In this document: in pieces, positions 42,851 through 51,767 of the stretch | How the letters are laid out: each line of letters begins with the position of its first letter | How positions within the stretch are numbered: position 1 is the stretch's first letter | NCBI RefSeq assembly: GCF_000264375.1 | Contig: NZ_AJXW01000043.1 | Coordinates: 62,001 to 126,000 of the forward strand | Direction: 5' to 3' | DNA length: 64,000 nt | From: Rhodanobacter thiooxydans LCS2 | GTDB lineage: Bacteria > Pseudomonadota > Gammaproteobacteria > Xanthomonadales > Rhodanobacteraceae | The notes under the pieces: model-generated | What the model saw: only the letters and a program-made list of their open reading frames with translations | Told to the model about the DNA's origin: nothing | Databases searched by the model: none | Program-made: the position numbers and the translations under genes

Positions 42851-43873
42851 ATGTACACGGCCATCGGATGGTTGCTGGCCAGCTTGTCGATCACCCTGCT
42901 GCTGGTGCGCGGTGCGATCGGCTATGCGCAGCGGCGCGGCATGCTGGATCAACCCGGGCAGCGCCGCTCGCATCACCTGCCCACCCCGCGCGGCGGCGGT
43001 ATCGGCATCGTTGTGGCCATGCTGGTGTGCTTGCCCGGTGTGCTGTGGCATCCGCCGGCAGCGTGGCCGGCCAGCGTGATCGCAAGCCTGCTCGCCGCGC
43101 TGGTGCTGGTGGCGCTGGCCGGCTGGTGGGACGACCACCGCTCGCTGCCGATCCTGCCGCGACTGGGCGCCCAACTGCTGGCGGTGGGCCTGTTTTCGTT
43201 GGGCCTGCTGACTACCGGCCTGTCGGGGTGGTGGATGCCGCTGCTGCTGATCGCCGGCGCCTGGAGCATCAACCTGCACAACTTCATGGATGGCATCGAC
43301 GGCCTGCTGGCGCAGCAGGCGATGTTCGTGGGCGTGGGCCTGGCCTGGCTGGCCGCCGCGGCAGGGCAATCTGCGCTGGCCGCTGCGGCGGCGGTCTTTG
43401 CGGCCTCGGCGCTGGGCTTCTGGTGCTTCAACCGGCCGCCGGCGCAGATCTTCATGGGCGACGTGGGCAGCGGCAGCGTGGGCCTGCTGATCTTCGCCTT
43501 CAGTGCCATGCTGTGGCGCGTCGATCCCGCGTGGTTGTGGCCGGCGTTGATCCTGTCGTCCGCCTTCGTGGCGGATGCCAGCCTGACCCTGCTGACCCGC
43601 ATGTGGCGCGGGCGGCGCTGGTACACTGCCCACCGCGAACACCTCTACCAGTGGCTGGTGCGCCGCGGGGGAACTCACTCACGCTCGGACGTGGTCTATA
43701 TGGGGTGGAACCTGCTGGTCGCGGCACCTTCGGCCTGGTTGGCCTGGAGTCATCTGCGCATGGCGCTGCCGATTACCATGGCCGTCTATCTTGCAGCGGC
43801 AGTCGCCTGGCTGGCGCTGAAACGTCGCTGCCTGCGACGCCATCTGCCCAGGGCATCCCATGTCGCTGCGTAG
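42851..43873 (+). CDS. WecA/WbpL/MraY-family polyprenyl-phosphate sugar-1-phosphate transferase
   Basis: 340 residues; the ATG at 42851 has AGGTGA upstream. About ten transmembrane segments; conserved cytoplasmic motifs RRSHHLPTPRGGGIGIV, WWDDHRSLP and NLHNFMDGIDGLLAQQ, and the later NRPPAQIFMGDVGSGSVG. It starts O-antigen or similar glycan synthesis by loading a sugar phosphate onto undecaprenyl phosphate. Followed directly by the WbpM-like dehydratase gene with a 14-base overlap. Confidence 0.9.
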   Translation: MYTAIGWLLASLSITLLLVRGAIGYAQRRGMLDQPGQRRSHHLPTPRGGGIGIVVAMLVCLPGVLWHPPAAWPASVIASLLAALVLVALAGWWDDHRSLPILPRLGAQLLAVGLFSLGLLTTGLSGWWMPLLLIAGAWSINLHNFMDGIDGLLAQQAMFVGVGLAWLAAAAGQSALAAAAAVFAASALGFWCFNRPPAQIFMGDVGSGSVGLLIFAFSAMLWRVDPAWLWPALILSSAFVADASLTLLTRMWRGRRWYTAHREHLYQWLVRRGGTHSRSDVVYMGWNLLVAAPSAWLAWSHLRMALPITMAVYLAAAVAWLALKRRCLRRHLPRASHVAA

Positions 43874-45758
43874 GCTCGTCGGCTTCATCCATCCACGTAT
43901 CGCCGTCGTGCTGCACGACCTGGCCATGGCCGCGCTCGCCTGGTGGATCGCCAAGCTGCTGCGCTATGCGCTGAGACCCGACGAGATCTTCGGTTTCCGG
44001 CTGCTCGAGTTTCCGATCGTGCTGCTGGTGCAGGGGCTGATCTTCCGCTGGACCGGGCTGTACCGCAGCGTCTGGCGTTTCGCCAGCCTGCCGGATCTGT
44101 GGAACATCGCGCGTGCCGTGGTCGTCGGCTCGCTGTTCATCGGCGTGTCGCTGTTCCTCTACAACCGGCTGGAAGGCGTGCCGCGCTCGGTGCTGGTGCT
44201 CTACCCATTGCTGCTTGCCGCGCTGCTGGGGATACCGCGCCTGGCCTATCGCTACTGGAAGGACAGCCGCAACGATCTGCTGCAGAACCAGGTCGCCAAG
44301 CGGGTGCTGATCGTCGGTGCCGATCGGGCCGGCGAAGTGCTCTCGCGCGACCTGCAGCGCGACAACCGCTACGGCGTGGTCGGTTTCGTCGACGACAACC
44401 CCAGCCTGCGCGGCGCCAGCATCAACGGCCATCCGGTGCTTGGACGGTTCGACCAGTTGCCCGAGGTCGCCCGCGAAGTGGCGGTCGACATGCTGCTGAT
44501 CGCGCTGCCCGGCGCCTCGACCGCCGAGATGCGGCGGGTGGTCTCGCTGTGCGACGCCACCGACCTGCCGTACCGGACGGTGCCGCGGCTGGAGGACGTG
44601 GTGGCCGGCCGCGCCCAGTTCAACCAGATCAAGGAAGTGGCGATCGAGGACCTGCTCGGCCGCGACACGGTGGAACTGGACTGGACCGCAATTCGCGAAA
44701 CCCTGAGCGGGCGCCGCGTGCTGGTCACCGGCGGCGGCGGCTCGATCGGCTCGGAGCTGTGCCGCCAGGTGGCCAGGCTGGGCGCGCAGTCGCTCACCGT
44801 GGTCGAACAGAGCGAATACAACCTGTACCGGATCAGCCAGGAGCTGCGCGCGGATTTCCCCGAGCTGATCTTCGACGGCATCCTGGCCAACTGCGGCGAC
44901 GAGGCCGCCATGCGCAAGGCCTTCACGGACGTCCGACCGCAGGTGGTGTTCCACGCCGCCGCCTACAAGCACGTGCCGCTGCTGCAGGACCAGTTGCGCA
45001 CCGCGTTCCGCAACAATGCACTGGGCACGCGCACCGTGGCCGATGCGGCCTGCGCGGTCGGCGTGGAATGCTTCGTGCTGATCTCCACCGACAAGGCGGT
45101 CAACCCGACCAGCGTGATGGGCGCGTGCAAGCGCGTCGCGGAGATCTATTGCCAGAATCTCGATGCGCACACCGCCACGCGCTTCATGACGGTGCGTTTC
45201 GGCAATGTGCTGGATTCGGCCGGCTCGGTGGTGCCGCTGTTCCGGCGGCAGATCCGCGAGGGCGGCCCGGTTACAGTGACGCACCCGGAGATCTCGCGCT
45301 ACTTCATGACCATTCCCGAGGCCTGCCAGCTGATCCTGCAGACCGCGAGCATCGGCAAGGGTGGGGAGATCTTCGCGCTCGACATGGGTGAGCCGGTGAA
45401 GATCCGCGACCTGGCCGAGCAGATGATCCGCCTCGCCGGCAAGAAGCCCGGCAGCGAGATCCCGATCGTGTACACCGGCCTGCGTGCGGGCGAGAAGCTG
45501 TTCGAGGAATTGTTCCATCCGCTGGAGAACTACAGCGCCACCGCGCACGCCAAGATCTTCCTGGCGCAGCATCGCGAAGTGTCGTGGGAGTTGCTGCAGG
45601 CCATGCTGTGCAAGGCCGCCGAGGCGGCCGACGTTTTCAATGAGGAAGAACTTCGCCGCTGCGTGTCCAGCCTGCTGCCTTCGTTCCGCTGGAGCGAAAC
45701 GGTGCAGCCGGACAACGTGGTGTCGATCCGCCGCGCCAACCCGGAGATCAATGAGTGA
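43860..45758 (+). CDS. WbpM/CapD-type membrane nucleotide-sugar 4,6-dehydratase
   Basis: 632 residues. Four N-terminal membrane spans, a CoA-binding-like Rossmann domain (RVLIVGADRAGEVLSRDL, about residue 145), then an SDR domain with RVLVTGGGGSIGSELCRQ (about 283) and the region STDKAVNPTSVMGACKRVAE, where the family Tyr of YxxxK is replaced by Met (SVMGACKR), as in WbpM itself. The usual product is the 4-keto-6-deoxy sugar from UDP-GlcNAc for surface polysaccharide. The GTGA overlap couples it to galU. Confidence 0.92.
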   Translation: MSLRRLVGFIHPRIAVVLHDLAMAALAWWIAKLLRYALRPDEIFGFRLLEFPIVLLVQGLIFRWTGLYRSVWRFASLPDLWNIARAVVVGSLFIGVSLFLYNRLEGVPRSVLVLYPLLLAALLGIPRLAYRYWKDSRNDLLQNQVAKRVLIVGADRAGEVLSRDLQRDNRYGVVGFVDDNPSLRGASINGHPVLGRFDQLPEVAREVAVDMLLIALPGASTAEMRRVVSLCDATDLPYRTVPRLEDVVAGRAQFNQIKEVAIEDLLGRDTVELDWTAIRETLSGRRVLVTGGGGSIGSELCRQVARLGAQSLTVVEQSEYNLYRISQELRADFPELIFDGILANCGDEAAMRKAFTDVRPQVVFHAAAYKHVPLLQDQLRTAFRNNALGTRTVADAACAVGVECFVLISTDKAVNPTSVMGACKRVAEIYCQNLDAHTATRFMTVRFGNVLDSAGSVVPLFRRQIREGGPVTVTHPEISRYFMTIPEACQLILQTASIGKGGEIFALDMGEPVKIRDLAEQMIRLAGKKPGSEIPIVYTGLRAGEKLFEELFHPLENYSATAHAKIFLAQHREVSWELLQAMLCKAAEAADVFNEEELRRCVSSLLPSFRWSETVQPDNVVSIRRANPEINE

Positions 45759-46630
45759 GCAAGCCCCTGCGCAAAGTGGTGTTTCCCGTGGCCGGACTCG
45801 GCACGCGTTTTCTGCCGGCGACCAAGGTGGTTGCCAAGGAAATGCTGCCGGTGCTCGACAAGCCGCTGATCCAGTACGCCGTCGACGAGGCGGTGGATGC
45901 AGGCGCCGATACGCTGATCTTCGTCACCAACCGCTACAAGCATGCGATCGCCGACTACTTCGACAAGGCCTACGAGCTGGAGTCGAAACTGCACGAGAAG
46001 GGCAAGGCCGAGCTGCTGGCGCTGGTGCAGGGCACCTTGCCGCAGCACGTGCGGGCGATCTTCGTGACCCAGCCCGAGGCGCTCGGCCTGGGCCATGCCG
46101 TGCTGTGCGCCAAGCCCGTGGTTGGCGACGAGCCGTTCGGCGTGATCCTGCCGGACGACCTGATCTGGAACGGTGCCGGCAAGAGCGCGCTGCGGCAGAT
46201 GGCGGAGCTCGCCGATGCGCAGGCCGCCGGCGTGATCGCGGTGGAGGAAGTGCCGCGCGACCAGACCGACAAGTACGGCATCGTCGATGCCGTGCCGGTC
46301 GACGGGCGCAGCGCGCAGATCCGCAGCATGGTGGAGAAGCCCAAACCGGCCGACGCGCCGTCGAACCTCGCCGTGGTCGGTCGCTACGTGCTGCCGGGCC
46401 GCATCTTCCAGCTGCTGGAGCAGACCACACCCGGCGCCGGTGGCGAGATCCAGCTCACCGACGCGATCGACGCGCTGCTGAAGGAGCAGGGCAAGGTGCT
46501 GGCCTATCGCTTCGAAGGCATCCGCTTCGACTGCGGCAACAAGGCCGGGCTGGTGCGCGCCACCATGCACATGGCGATGCAGGATCCGAAGCTTGCGCCA
46601 ACCGTGCGAGAGTTCCTTGGCCAGCTTTGA
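45755..46630 (+). CDS. galU: UTP--glucose-1-phosphate uridylyltransferase
   Basis: 291 residues, GTG start in a GTGA overlap with the dehydratase stop. VVFPVAGLGTRFLPATKVVAKEMLPVLDKPLIQYAVDEA is the nucleotidyltransferase signature, with EEVPRDQTDKYGIVDA and FEGIRFDCGNKAG further on. Makes UDP-glucose for exopolysaccharide and LPS. End of the polysaccharide operon. Confidence 0.96.
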   Translation: MSKPLRKVVFPVAGLGTRFLPATKVVAKEMLPVLDKPLIQYAVDEAVDAGADTLIFVTNRYKHAIADYFDKAYELESKLHEKGKAELLALVQGTLPQHVRAIFVTQPEALGLGHAVLCAKPVVGDEPFGVILPDDLIWNGAGKSALRQMAELADAQAAGVIAVEEVPRDQTDKYGIVDAVPVDGRSAQIRSMVEKPKPADAPSNLAVVGRYVLPGRIFQLLEQTTPGAGGEIQLTDAIDALLKEQGKVLAYRFEGIRFDCGNKAGLVRATMHMAMQDPKLAPTVREFLGQL

Positions 46631-46708
46631 ACTACGGCGGCCACAACGCGCGGACATGAAGGTCATGCTTGCCCCGTCACGGACACCGACGTCGCTCAGC
46701 GCTGCAGC

Positions 46709-47998
46709 ATGAAGTCGCCCTCGGCCACGTCCTACTACCGCGCCACCGCCACGCCGTATCCGGCCTGGCAACCGCTTCAGGGCAGCACGCAGGCGCGCGT
46801 GGCGGTGATTGGTGGCGGCTTCGCCGGCCTGAACACCGCGTTGGGGCTGGTCGAGCGGGGCGTGCGCGAGGTGGTACTGCTGGAGCGCGAGCAGGTCGGC
46901 TTCGGCGCCTCCGGTCGCAACGGCGGCTTCGTCTTCGCCGGCTATTCGCTGGGTGAGCAAACGCTGCTCGACCAGTTGGGCGAGGCGCGCGCGCAGGCGC
47001 TGTTCAAACTCACCACCGAGGCGGTCGGGCGCATCCGCCAGCGCGTCGCCGATCATTCGATTGCCTGCGACATGGTCGACGAAGGGGTCATCTGGGCCAA
47101 CTGGTTCCGCGATCCGGCTGTGTTGCGCCAGCGCCAGCAGTTGCTGGCCGACCATTACGGCGTGCATTGGCAATGGCTGCCCGAAACCGAATTGCGCGCA
47201 CGCATCCGCAGCGAGCGTTACCACGACGGCCTGTATGAGCGCGATGCGCTGCACCTGCACCCGCTCAACTATGCGATCGGCCTGGCCGCTGCGGCAGCCG
47301 GGAAGGGCGTGCGCATCCACGAGCAAAGCGGTGTGCGCAGCCTCGTGCGCGAGGGCCTGCAGTGGCGCCTGCGCACGGCGCAAGGCGACCTGCTGGCCGA
47401 TCAGGTGGTACTGGCTTGCGGCGGCTACCTGGCCGGCCTGCAGAAAACGATCGACCGCGCGATCCTGCCGATCGCCACCTACGTGATGGTGACCGAGCCG
47501 CTCGGCGCGCGGCTGGACGACTGCCTGCACACCCGTGCGGCGATCTACGACAGCCGCTTCGCCTTCGACTACTACCGCGCGCTGCCGGATACCCGCCTGC
47601 TGTGGGGCGGGCGCATCTCGGTGCTCAACCGCTCGCCGCGCGGAGTGCAGCGGCTGCTGACGAAAGACCTGCTGCGGGTGTTCCCGCAACTGGATGGCGT
47701 GCGAGTCGACCACGCCTGGTCGGGCCTGATGAGTTACGCGCGACACCAGATGCCGCAGATCGGCGGCGACGGCCAGGGCCTGTGGTGGGCCCAGGCCTTC
47801 GGCGGGCACGGGCTGGCGCCGACCTGCGCTGCCGGCGAGCTGCTGGCCGCGGCGATCGCCGAAGGCGACGACCGCTGGCAACAGTTCGCCGACTACGGCC
47901 TGGGCAGCACCCATCGCCCGTTCGGTTATCTTGCGGCACAGGCCAGCTACTGGTGGCAGCAAAGCCGCGATTGTCTGAAGACGAGGCTGGAAGGATGA
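46709..47998 (+). CDS. FAD-dependent oxidoreductase, PuuB/DAO family
   Basis: 429 residues. The N-terminal dinucleotide motif [22 protein letters not shown] (about residue 30) and the [14 protein letters not shown] loop are typical of gamma-glutamylputrescine oxidase-like proteins; [16 protein letters not shown] and [19 protein letters not shown] close the FAD site. It probably oxidises an amine or N-alkyl amino acid; other putrescine-pathway genes are not in the window. Its stop overlaps the start of the next gene by four bases. Confidence 0.85.
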   Translation: MKSPSATSYYRATATPYPAWQPLQGSTQARVAVIGGGFAGLNTALGLVERGVREVVLLEREQVGFGASGRNGGFVFAGYSLGEQTLLDQLGEARAQALFKLTTEAVGRIRQRVADHSIACDMVDEGVIWANWFRDPAVLRQRQQLLADHYGVHWQWLPETELRARIRSERYHDGLYERDALHLHPLNYAIGLAAAAAGKGVRIHEQSGVRSLVREGLQWRLRTAQGDLLADQVVLACGGYLAGLQKTIDRAILPIATYVMVTEPLGARLDDCLHTRAAIYDSRFAFDYYRALPDTRLLWGGRISVLNRSPRGVQRLLTKDLLRVFPQLDGVRVDHAWSGLMSYARHQMPQIGGDGQGLWWAQAFGGHGLAPTCAAGELLAAAIAEGDDRWQQFADYGLGSTHRPFGYLAAQASYWWQQSRDCLKTRLEG

Positions 47999-48342
47999 GC
48001 GAAGCGAATCACCCCGAGATCAGCTGGGCCGATTTCGAAAAGGTGCTGGTCATCGCCGGCACGGTGACGAAGGTGGAACCGTTCCCCGAGGCGCGCAAGC
48101 CGGCGTGGAAAGTGTGGGTGGATTTCGGCCCCTACGGCGAGAAGAAGACCAGCGCGCAGATTGCCGCGCTGTACCAGGCCAAGGATCTGCTGGGCCGGCA
48201 AGTCGTGGGCGTGATCAACTTCCCCGAAAAGCAGATCGGCCCGTTCCGTTCGCAATTCCTGCTGACCGGCTTTCCCACCGACGCGGGCGTGGTGCTCACC
48301 GCGATCGAACGCCCGGTACCGAACGGCACCCGGCTGGCCTGA
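47995..48342 (+). CDS. CsaA-like tRNA-binding (OB-fold) protein
   Basis: 115 residues. [50 protein letters not shown], then [27 protein letters not shown] is the tRNA-binding EMAP/CsaA pattern. CsaA binds unfolded proteins and RNA in Bacillus; the function in this group is unclear. The ATGA coupling to the oxidoreductase gene is clear from the sequence but the functional link is not. Confidence 0.88.
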   Translation: MSEANHPEISWADFEKVLVIAGTVTKVEPFPEARKPAWKVWVDFGPYGEKKTSAQIAALYQAKDLLGRQVVGVINFPEKQIGPFRSQFLLTGFPTDAGVVLTAIERPVPNGTRLA

Positions 48343-48443
48343 GCCGATCGCCGCGGGTTGCCCGCGATTTGCCCGCAACGCGCCAGCGCCTGTTCGCCAC
48401 TGCCATCCACCATGACGGTCCCGTCCCGTCATGGAGCTCACGC

Positions 48444-49322
48444 ATGAACCGCATCAACCGCACCCTGTGGATCGGCGCCAGTCTTTGCCTGGCCAGCCTG
48501 GCGCAGGCGCAGCAGGCGAGCTGGAGCCAGCCGCAGCAGCCCTTCCACATCTACGGCAACAGCTGGTACGTGGGCACGCAAGGGCTGAGCGCGATCCTGA
48601 TCACCTCGCCACAGGGCCACGTACTGATCGACGGCACGCTGGAAGGCAACGCGGCGCAGATCGAGGCGAACATCCACGCGCTCGGCTTCCACCTGCGCGA
48701 CGTCAGGCTGATCCTCAACTCGCACGCCCATTCCGACCACGCCGGGGCCATCGCCCGGCTGGCGCGCGACAGCGGCGCCACGGTGGCGGCCAGCGCAGCC
48801 AGTGTGAAAGCGCTGCGCCTGGGCGGCGACGACCCGGACGATCCCCAGTACGGCATGGCGCCGCGCTACCCGGCGGTCACGCCGGTCGAGGTGGTGGCCG
48901 ACGGCGCGACGGCGCAGGCAGGGCCTATTGCCGTCACGGCGCATTACACGCCGGGCCACACCACGGGCAGCACCTCGTGGACCTGGCGCTCGTGCGAAGC
49001 GGGGCGCTGTCTGTCGCTGGCCTATGTCGACAGCCTCACTGCGCTCAGCCGCGAGGGCTTCCGCTACAGCGACGAGCCGGCCCGGGTCGCGGCTTTCCGC
49101 CACTCCTTCGCGACCGTCGCCGGTCTGCCTTGCGACATCCTGATCACTCCGCATCCGGAGGCCAGCGGTTTCATGCAGAAGGTTGCCGCACGCGATCGCG
49201 AGCATTCGTCCGTCGCCTTGGTCGACACCGGTGCCTGCCGCAGCTACGCCGCAGCGGCGGAGCCGCGCTTCGAGGAACGACTGAGGAAGGAGCGGCAAGA
49301 AGCACGCACAACAGGCGAGTGA
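48444..49322 (+). CDS. subclass B3 metallo-beta-lactamase
   Basis: 292 residues with a Sec signal peptide (residues 1-22, ending LAQAQ). The zinc ligands of subclass B3 are all present: H94-A-H96-S-D98-H99 (numbering from the precursor start), His172 in YTPGHTTGSTSW and His237 in ITPHPEASGF. The C-terminal helix LVDTGACRSYAAAAEPRFEERLRKE is the usual B3 ending. It should hydrolyse beta-lactams, possibly carbapenems, in the periplasm; activity cannot be judged from sequence. No mobile element is adjacent, so it looks like a resident chromosomal gene. Confidence 0.9.
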   Translation: MNRINRTLWIGASLCLASLAQAQQASWSQPQQPFHIYGNSWYVGTQGLSAILITSPQGHVLIDGTLEGNAAQIEANIHALGFHLRDVRLILNSHAHSDHAGAIARLARDSGATVAASAASVKALRLGGDDPDDPQYGMAPRYPAVTPVEVVADGATAQAGPIAVTAHYTPGHTTGSTSWTWRSCEAGRCLSLAYVDSLTALSREGFRYSDEPARVAAFRHSFATVAGLPCDILITPHPEASGFMQKVAARDREHSSVALVDTGACRSYAAAAEPRFEERLRKERQEARTTGE

Positions 49323-49333
49323 GCCGCTGCCGA

Positions 49334-50257
49334 TCACCGGTCCAGCCACACCTCCAGCCCCTGCGCATTCAGTTCGATGTCCATGCCCAGCAGCTGGCGC
49401 AGCATGTCGCGGCCCTGCTGCCAGCCATGGGCTTCGGCGCGGGCGGCGTAGAGATCGGTGAGCGATTCCATCAGCGCGGCGTGCCGGTCGGGCCGACCAT
49501 GCGCGGCGCGGGCCAGCGCGACCATCGCGTCGACCTGCACGTGCAGGTCGGCCGCCAGCCGTTCGACATCTTCCACCCGGCCGTAGTGGGTGAGGTACAT
49601 CGCCTTGGGCTTCAGCGCGAGCAACCGCTCGATCGACACAAGCAGCGCCGGCGGGTCGAACTGCACCGGCGACGTGGTGGGCAGGATGAACGGGCCGTTC
49701 GCGGTATCGAAATCGCGGTAGGAGAGGCCGAATACGTCACCGGTGAAGCACACGGCGGCGCACTCGTCGTATACGGTGAGGTGGTGCTTCGCGTGGCCGG
49801 GGGTGTCAAGGCAGCGCAGCGGACGACCGGCCAGGTCCACCACGTATCCGTCCGGCGCCGCGGTCACCCGCTCGGCCGGGATCGGGCGCAGCCGCCCGTA
49901 GGTCTGCTCCATCACCGACTCGCCGTACACCGCGCTGGCGCCGGCCCACAGCACCGACGGGTCGATCATGTGCCGGGCGCCGCGCGGGTGCACCACCAGC
50001 TGCGCGTTCGGCAGCCGTGCGATCAATTCGCCGGCGCCACCGGCGTGGTCCAGGTGCACATGGGTGAGAATCAGCCAGTCCACCGCGGCAGCGGAAATCC
50101 CGGCTTCGTCGAGCGCCGCCAGCATGCGCGGCACAGCGAAATTCGTGCCGCAGTCGATGAAGGCGCCGCGACCGTGCTCGACCACCAGGTAGGCCGCATC
50201 GAACTGCGGACGCACGAAGCCGGTGTCGATGGTGTGGATGCCGTGGGTATGTGCCAT
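49334..50257 (-). CDS. MBL-fold hydrolase, glyoxalase II-like
   Basis: 307 residues from MAHTHGIHTIDTGFVRPQFDAAYLVVEHGRG, with GAGG five bases before the start at 50257. Metal motif THVHLDHAGG, then LDTPGHAKHHLTVYD and FTGDVFGLS. It lacks a signal peptide, so it is cytoplasmic and not a beta-lactamase. Substrate unknown; family members act on thioesters or lactones. Convergent with the B3 enzyme gene, with only 11 bases between the stops. Confidence 0.85.
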   Translation of the reverse strand: MAHTHGIHTIDTGFVRPQFDAAYLVVEHGRGAFIDCGTNFAVPRMLAALDEAGISAAAVDWLILTHVHLDHAGGAGELIARLPNAQLVVHPRGARHMIDPSVLWAGASAVYGESVMEQTYGRLRPIPAERVTAAPDGYVVDLAGRPLRCLDTPGHAKHHLTVYDECAAVCFTGDVFGLSYRDFDTANGPFILPTTSPVQFDPPALLVSIERLLALKPKAMYLTHYGRVEDVERLAADLHVQVDAMVALARAAHGRPDRHAALMESLTDLYAARAEAHGWQQGRDMLRQLLGMDIELNAQGLEVWLDR

Positions 50258-50322
50258 GCCTGCCTCGTGAACCGGACGATCCGTCGAGGGTAGCAAGCCG
50301 CCGCGACGCAGGCACCCGGACC

Positions 50323-50508
50323 ATGGTCGAGTTCCGGCCAGCCGGGACCAGTTTGTTCCTGCGCCTGCACCACCCGCAGTTCATCGTACCGGGCCTGCTG
50401 GCGATCGGGCTGAGCGTGCTGGATTTCCTGTGCCTGGGCGTGGCCGGCTGGCTGGGCGGCAAGCTGGTGTACGGGCACCGGCTCGGCGTCAACCCGCCAT
50501 CTGCCTGA
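50323..50508 (+). CDS. short membrane protein resembling the C-terminal part of DUF2231
   Basis: 61 residues from the ATG at 50323. One hydrophobic span (about 22-45) followed by GGKLVYGHRLGV, which is the typical end of DUF2231 membrane proteins. The N-terminal spans of that family are missing, so this may be a decayed remnant rather than a working gene. It overlaps the end of the convergent glycosylase gene. Confidence 0.4.
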   Translation: MVEFRPAGTSLFLRLHHPQFIVPGLLAIGLSVLDFLCLGVAGWLGGKLVYGHRLGVNPPSA

Positions 50509-51121
50509 CCTTCGACGGCCGCGGCACGCGCCACAGGTACCAGGCTGCAGCGGTGCGGTGCGGGCTCCACTCCGCACCGATCGCGGCCAACGCCTTCGGC
50601 GCGGGCGCCGTGTCCAGCGACTTCAGCAGGCGATAGCCCTCGCGCACGCCGAAATCGTCCACTGGCAGGATGTCCGGGCGGTCCAGGCTGTAGATCAGGA
50701 ACATCTCCACCGTCCAGCGGCCGATGCCTTTCAACACGCAGAGCCGGGCGACCAGTTCCTCGTCCGGCAGCGCCAATGCGGTGGCCAGATCGGGAACGAT
50801 GCCGTCGACCGTGGCCGCAGCGATGCCGCGGATTGTCTCGATCTTGCGCGCCGAAAAACCGCAGCGACGCAGGCTGTCGACATCGGCATCCAGCAATTGC
50901 GCCGGTGACGGAAACGCCTGCTGCAGATGGAGGGCCAGCAGCCGCGCCAGGATCGCGTCGCCGGCCTTCACGTGCAGTTGCTGATAGGCCACCGCGCGCA
51001 CCAGCGCCTCGTACGGCTCGCGCGCCGGTTTCGGTTCGTGGCCGCAGGGGCCGACCTGCGCGATCAGGCCTGCCCAGTCGGCATCGAGCGCGGCCAGGAA
51101 CTTCGCGGCATCAGTCTGCAC
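50489..51121 (-). CDS. DNA-3-methyladenine glycosylase II (AlkA/MagIII-like, HhH-GPD)
   Basis: 210 residues. A helix-hairpin-helix in LCVLKGIGRWTVEMFLIYSL with the catalytic Asp in DILPVDDFGVREGY defines the HhH-GPD superfamily; VAYQQLHVKAGDAILARL is the typical early helix. Removes alkylated purines. It is short for E. coli AlkA because it lacks the N-terminal domain. Last gene of the overlapping alkylation-repair operon (11-base overlap with alkB). Confidence 0.9.
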   Translation of the reverse strand: MQTDAAKFLAALDADWAGLIAQVGPCGHEPKPAREPYEALVRAVAYQQLHVKAGDAILARLLALHLQQAFPSPAQLLDADVDSLRRCGFSARKIETIRGIAAATVDGIVPDLATALALPDEELVARLCVLKGIGRWTVEMFLIYSLDRPDILPVDDFGVREGYRLLKSLDTAPAPKALAAIGAEWSPHRTAAAWYLWRVPRPSKVRQMAG

Positions 51122-51767
51122 GGCGAAAACTCAGGTTGATGCGGCACTCGCCCAGCGCCGGGTGATGGTTCGGCTTCAGCGGCAGCACGCCGTGGAAGCG
51201 CAATCGCGCCGCGCCACCCCACACCACCACGTCGCCATGCGCCAGCGGCACGCGCTGCACGGGGTCGGTGCGCTGCAGGCCGCCGAACAGGAACACCGCC
51301 GGAATGCCCAGCGACGCCGATACGATCGGCAGCCCGAGGTCGCGTTCGTCGCGGTCCTGGTGCAGGCTGAGTCGGGTGCCAGGTTCGTAGCGGTTGAGCA
51401 GGCAGGCATCCGGCACGAAGCCGGGAAAGCCGGCGTGCGCGGCGGCGGCCACCGCCAGCCGCATGAACGCCGGCGGCAGCGGCGGCCACGGCTCGCCGCT
51501 GTCCGGATCGCGTGGGGCATAGCGGTAGCCGCGGCGGTCGCTGGTCCAGCCCAGCGGCCCGGCATTGGTCATCGCCACCGACATGCGCAGGCCGCCGGGC
51601 GTGAGCTGGTGGCGAAACGGTGCCTGCGCCGTGATCGCCGCCACCGCCTGCAGCAATGCCGATTCTTCCGCCAGGGCGAAGCCGCGCAGCACCACTGCGC
51701 CGTCGCACAGCCGCTCGTCCCGACGGACGGGATCGTGGTTGGCGCCGAACAAGTCGGTGGTGATCAT
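51111..51767 (-). CDS. alkB: alkylated DNA repair dioxygenase AlkB
   Basis: 218 residues from the ATG at 51767. Fe(II)/2-oxoglutarate motif SLHQDRDE (H-x-D), distal His in RLRFHGVLPL, and the RINLSFRR arginines; NRYEPGTRLSLHQD and the MSVAMTNAGPLGW nucleotide-recognition lid are AlkB hallmarks. Repairs 1-methyladenine and 3-methylcytosine. ATGA overlap with the upstream dioxygenase gene. Confidence 0.95.
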   Translation of the reverse strand: MITTDLFGANHDPVRRDERLCDGAVVLRGFALAEESALLQAVAAITAQAPFRHQLTPGGLRMSVAMTNAGPLGWTSDRRGYRYAPRDPDSGEPWPPLPPAFMRLAVAAAAHAGFPGFVPDACLLNRYEPGTRLSLHQDRDERDLGLPIVSASLGIPAVFLFGGLQRTDPVQRVPLAHGDVVVWGGAARLRFHGVLPLKPNHHPALGECRINLSFRRAD

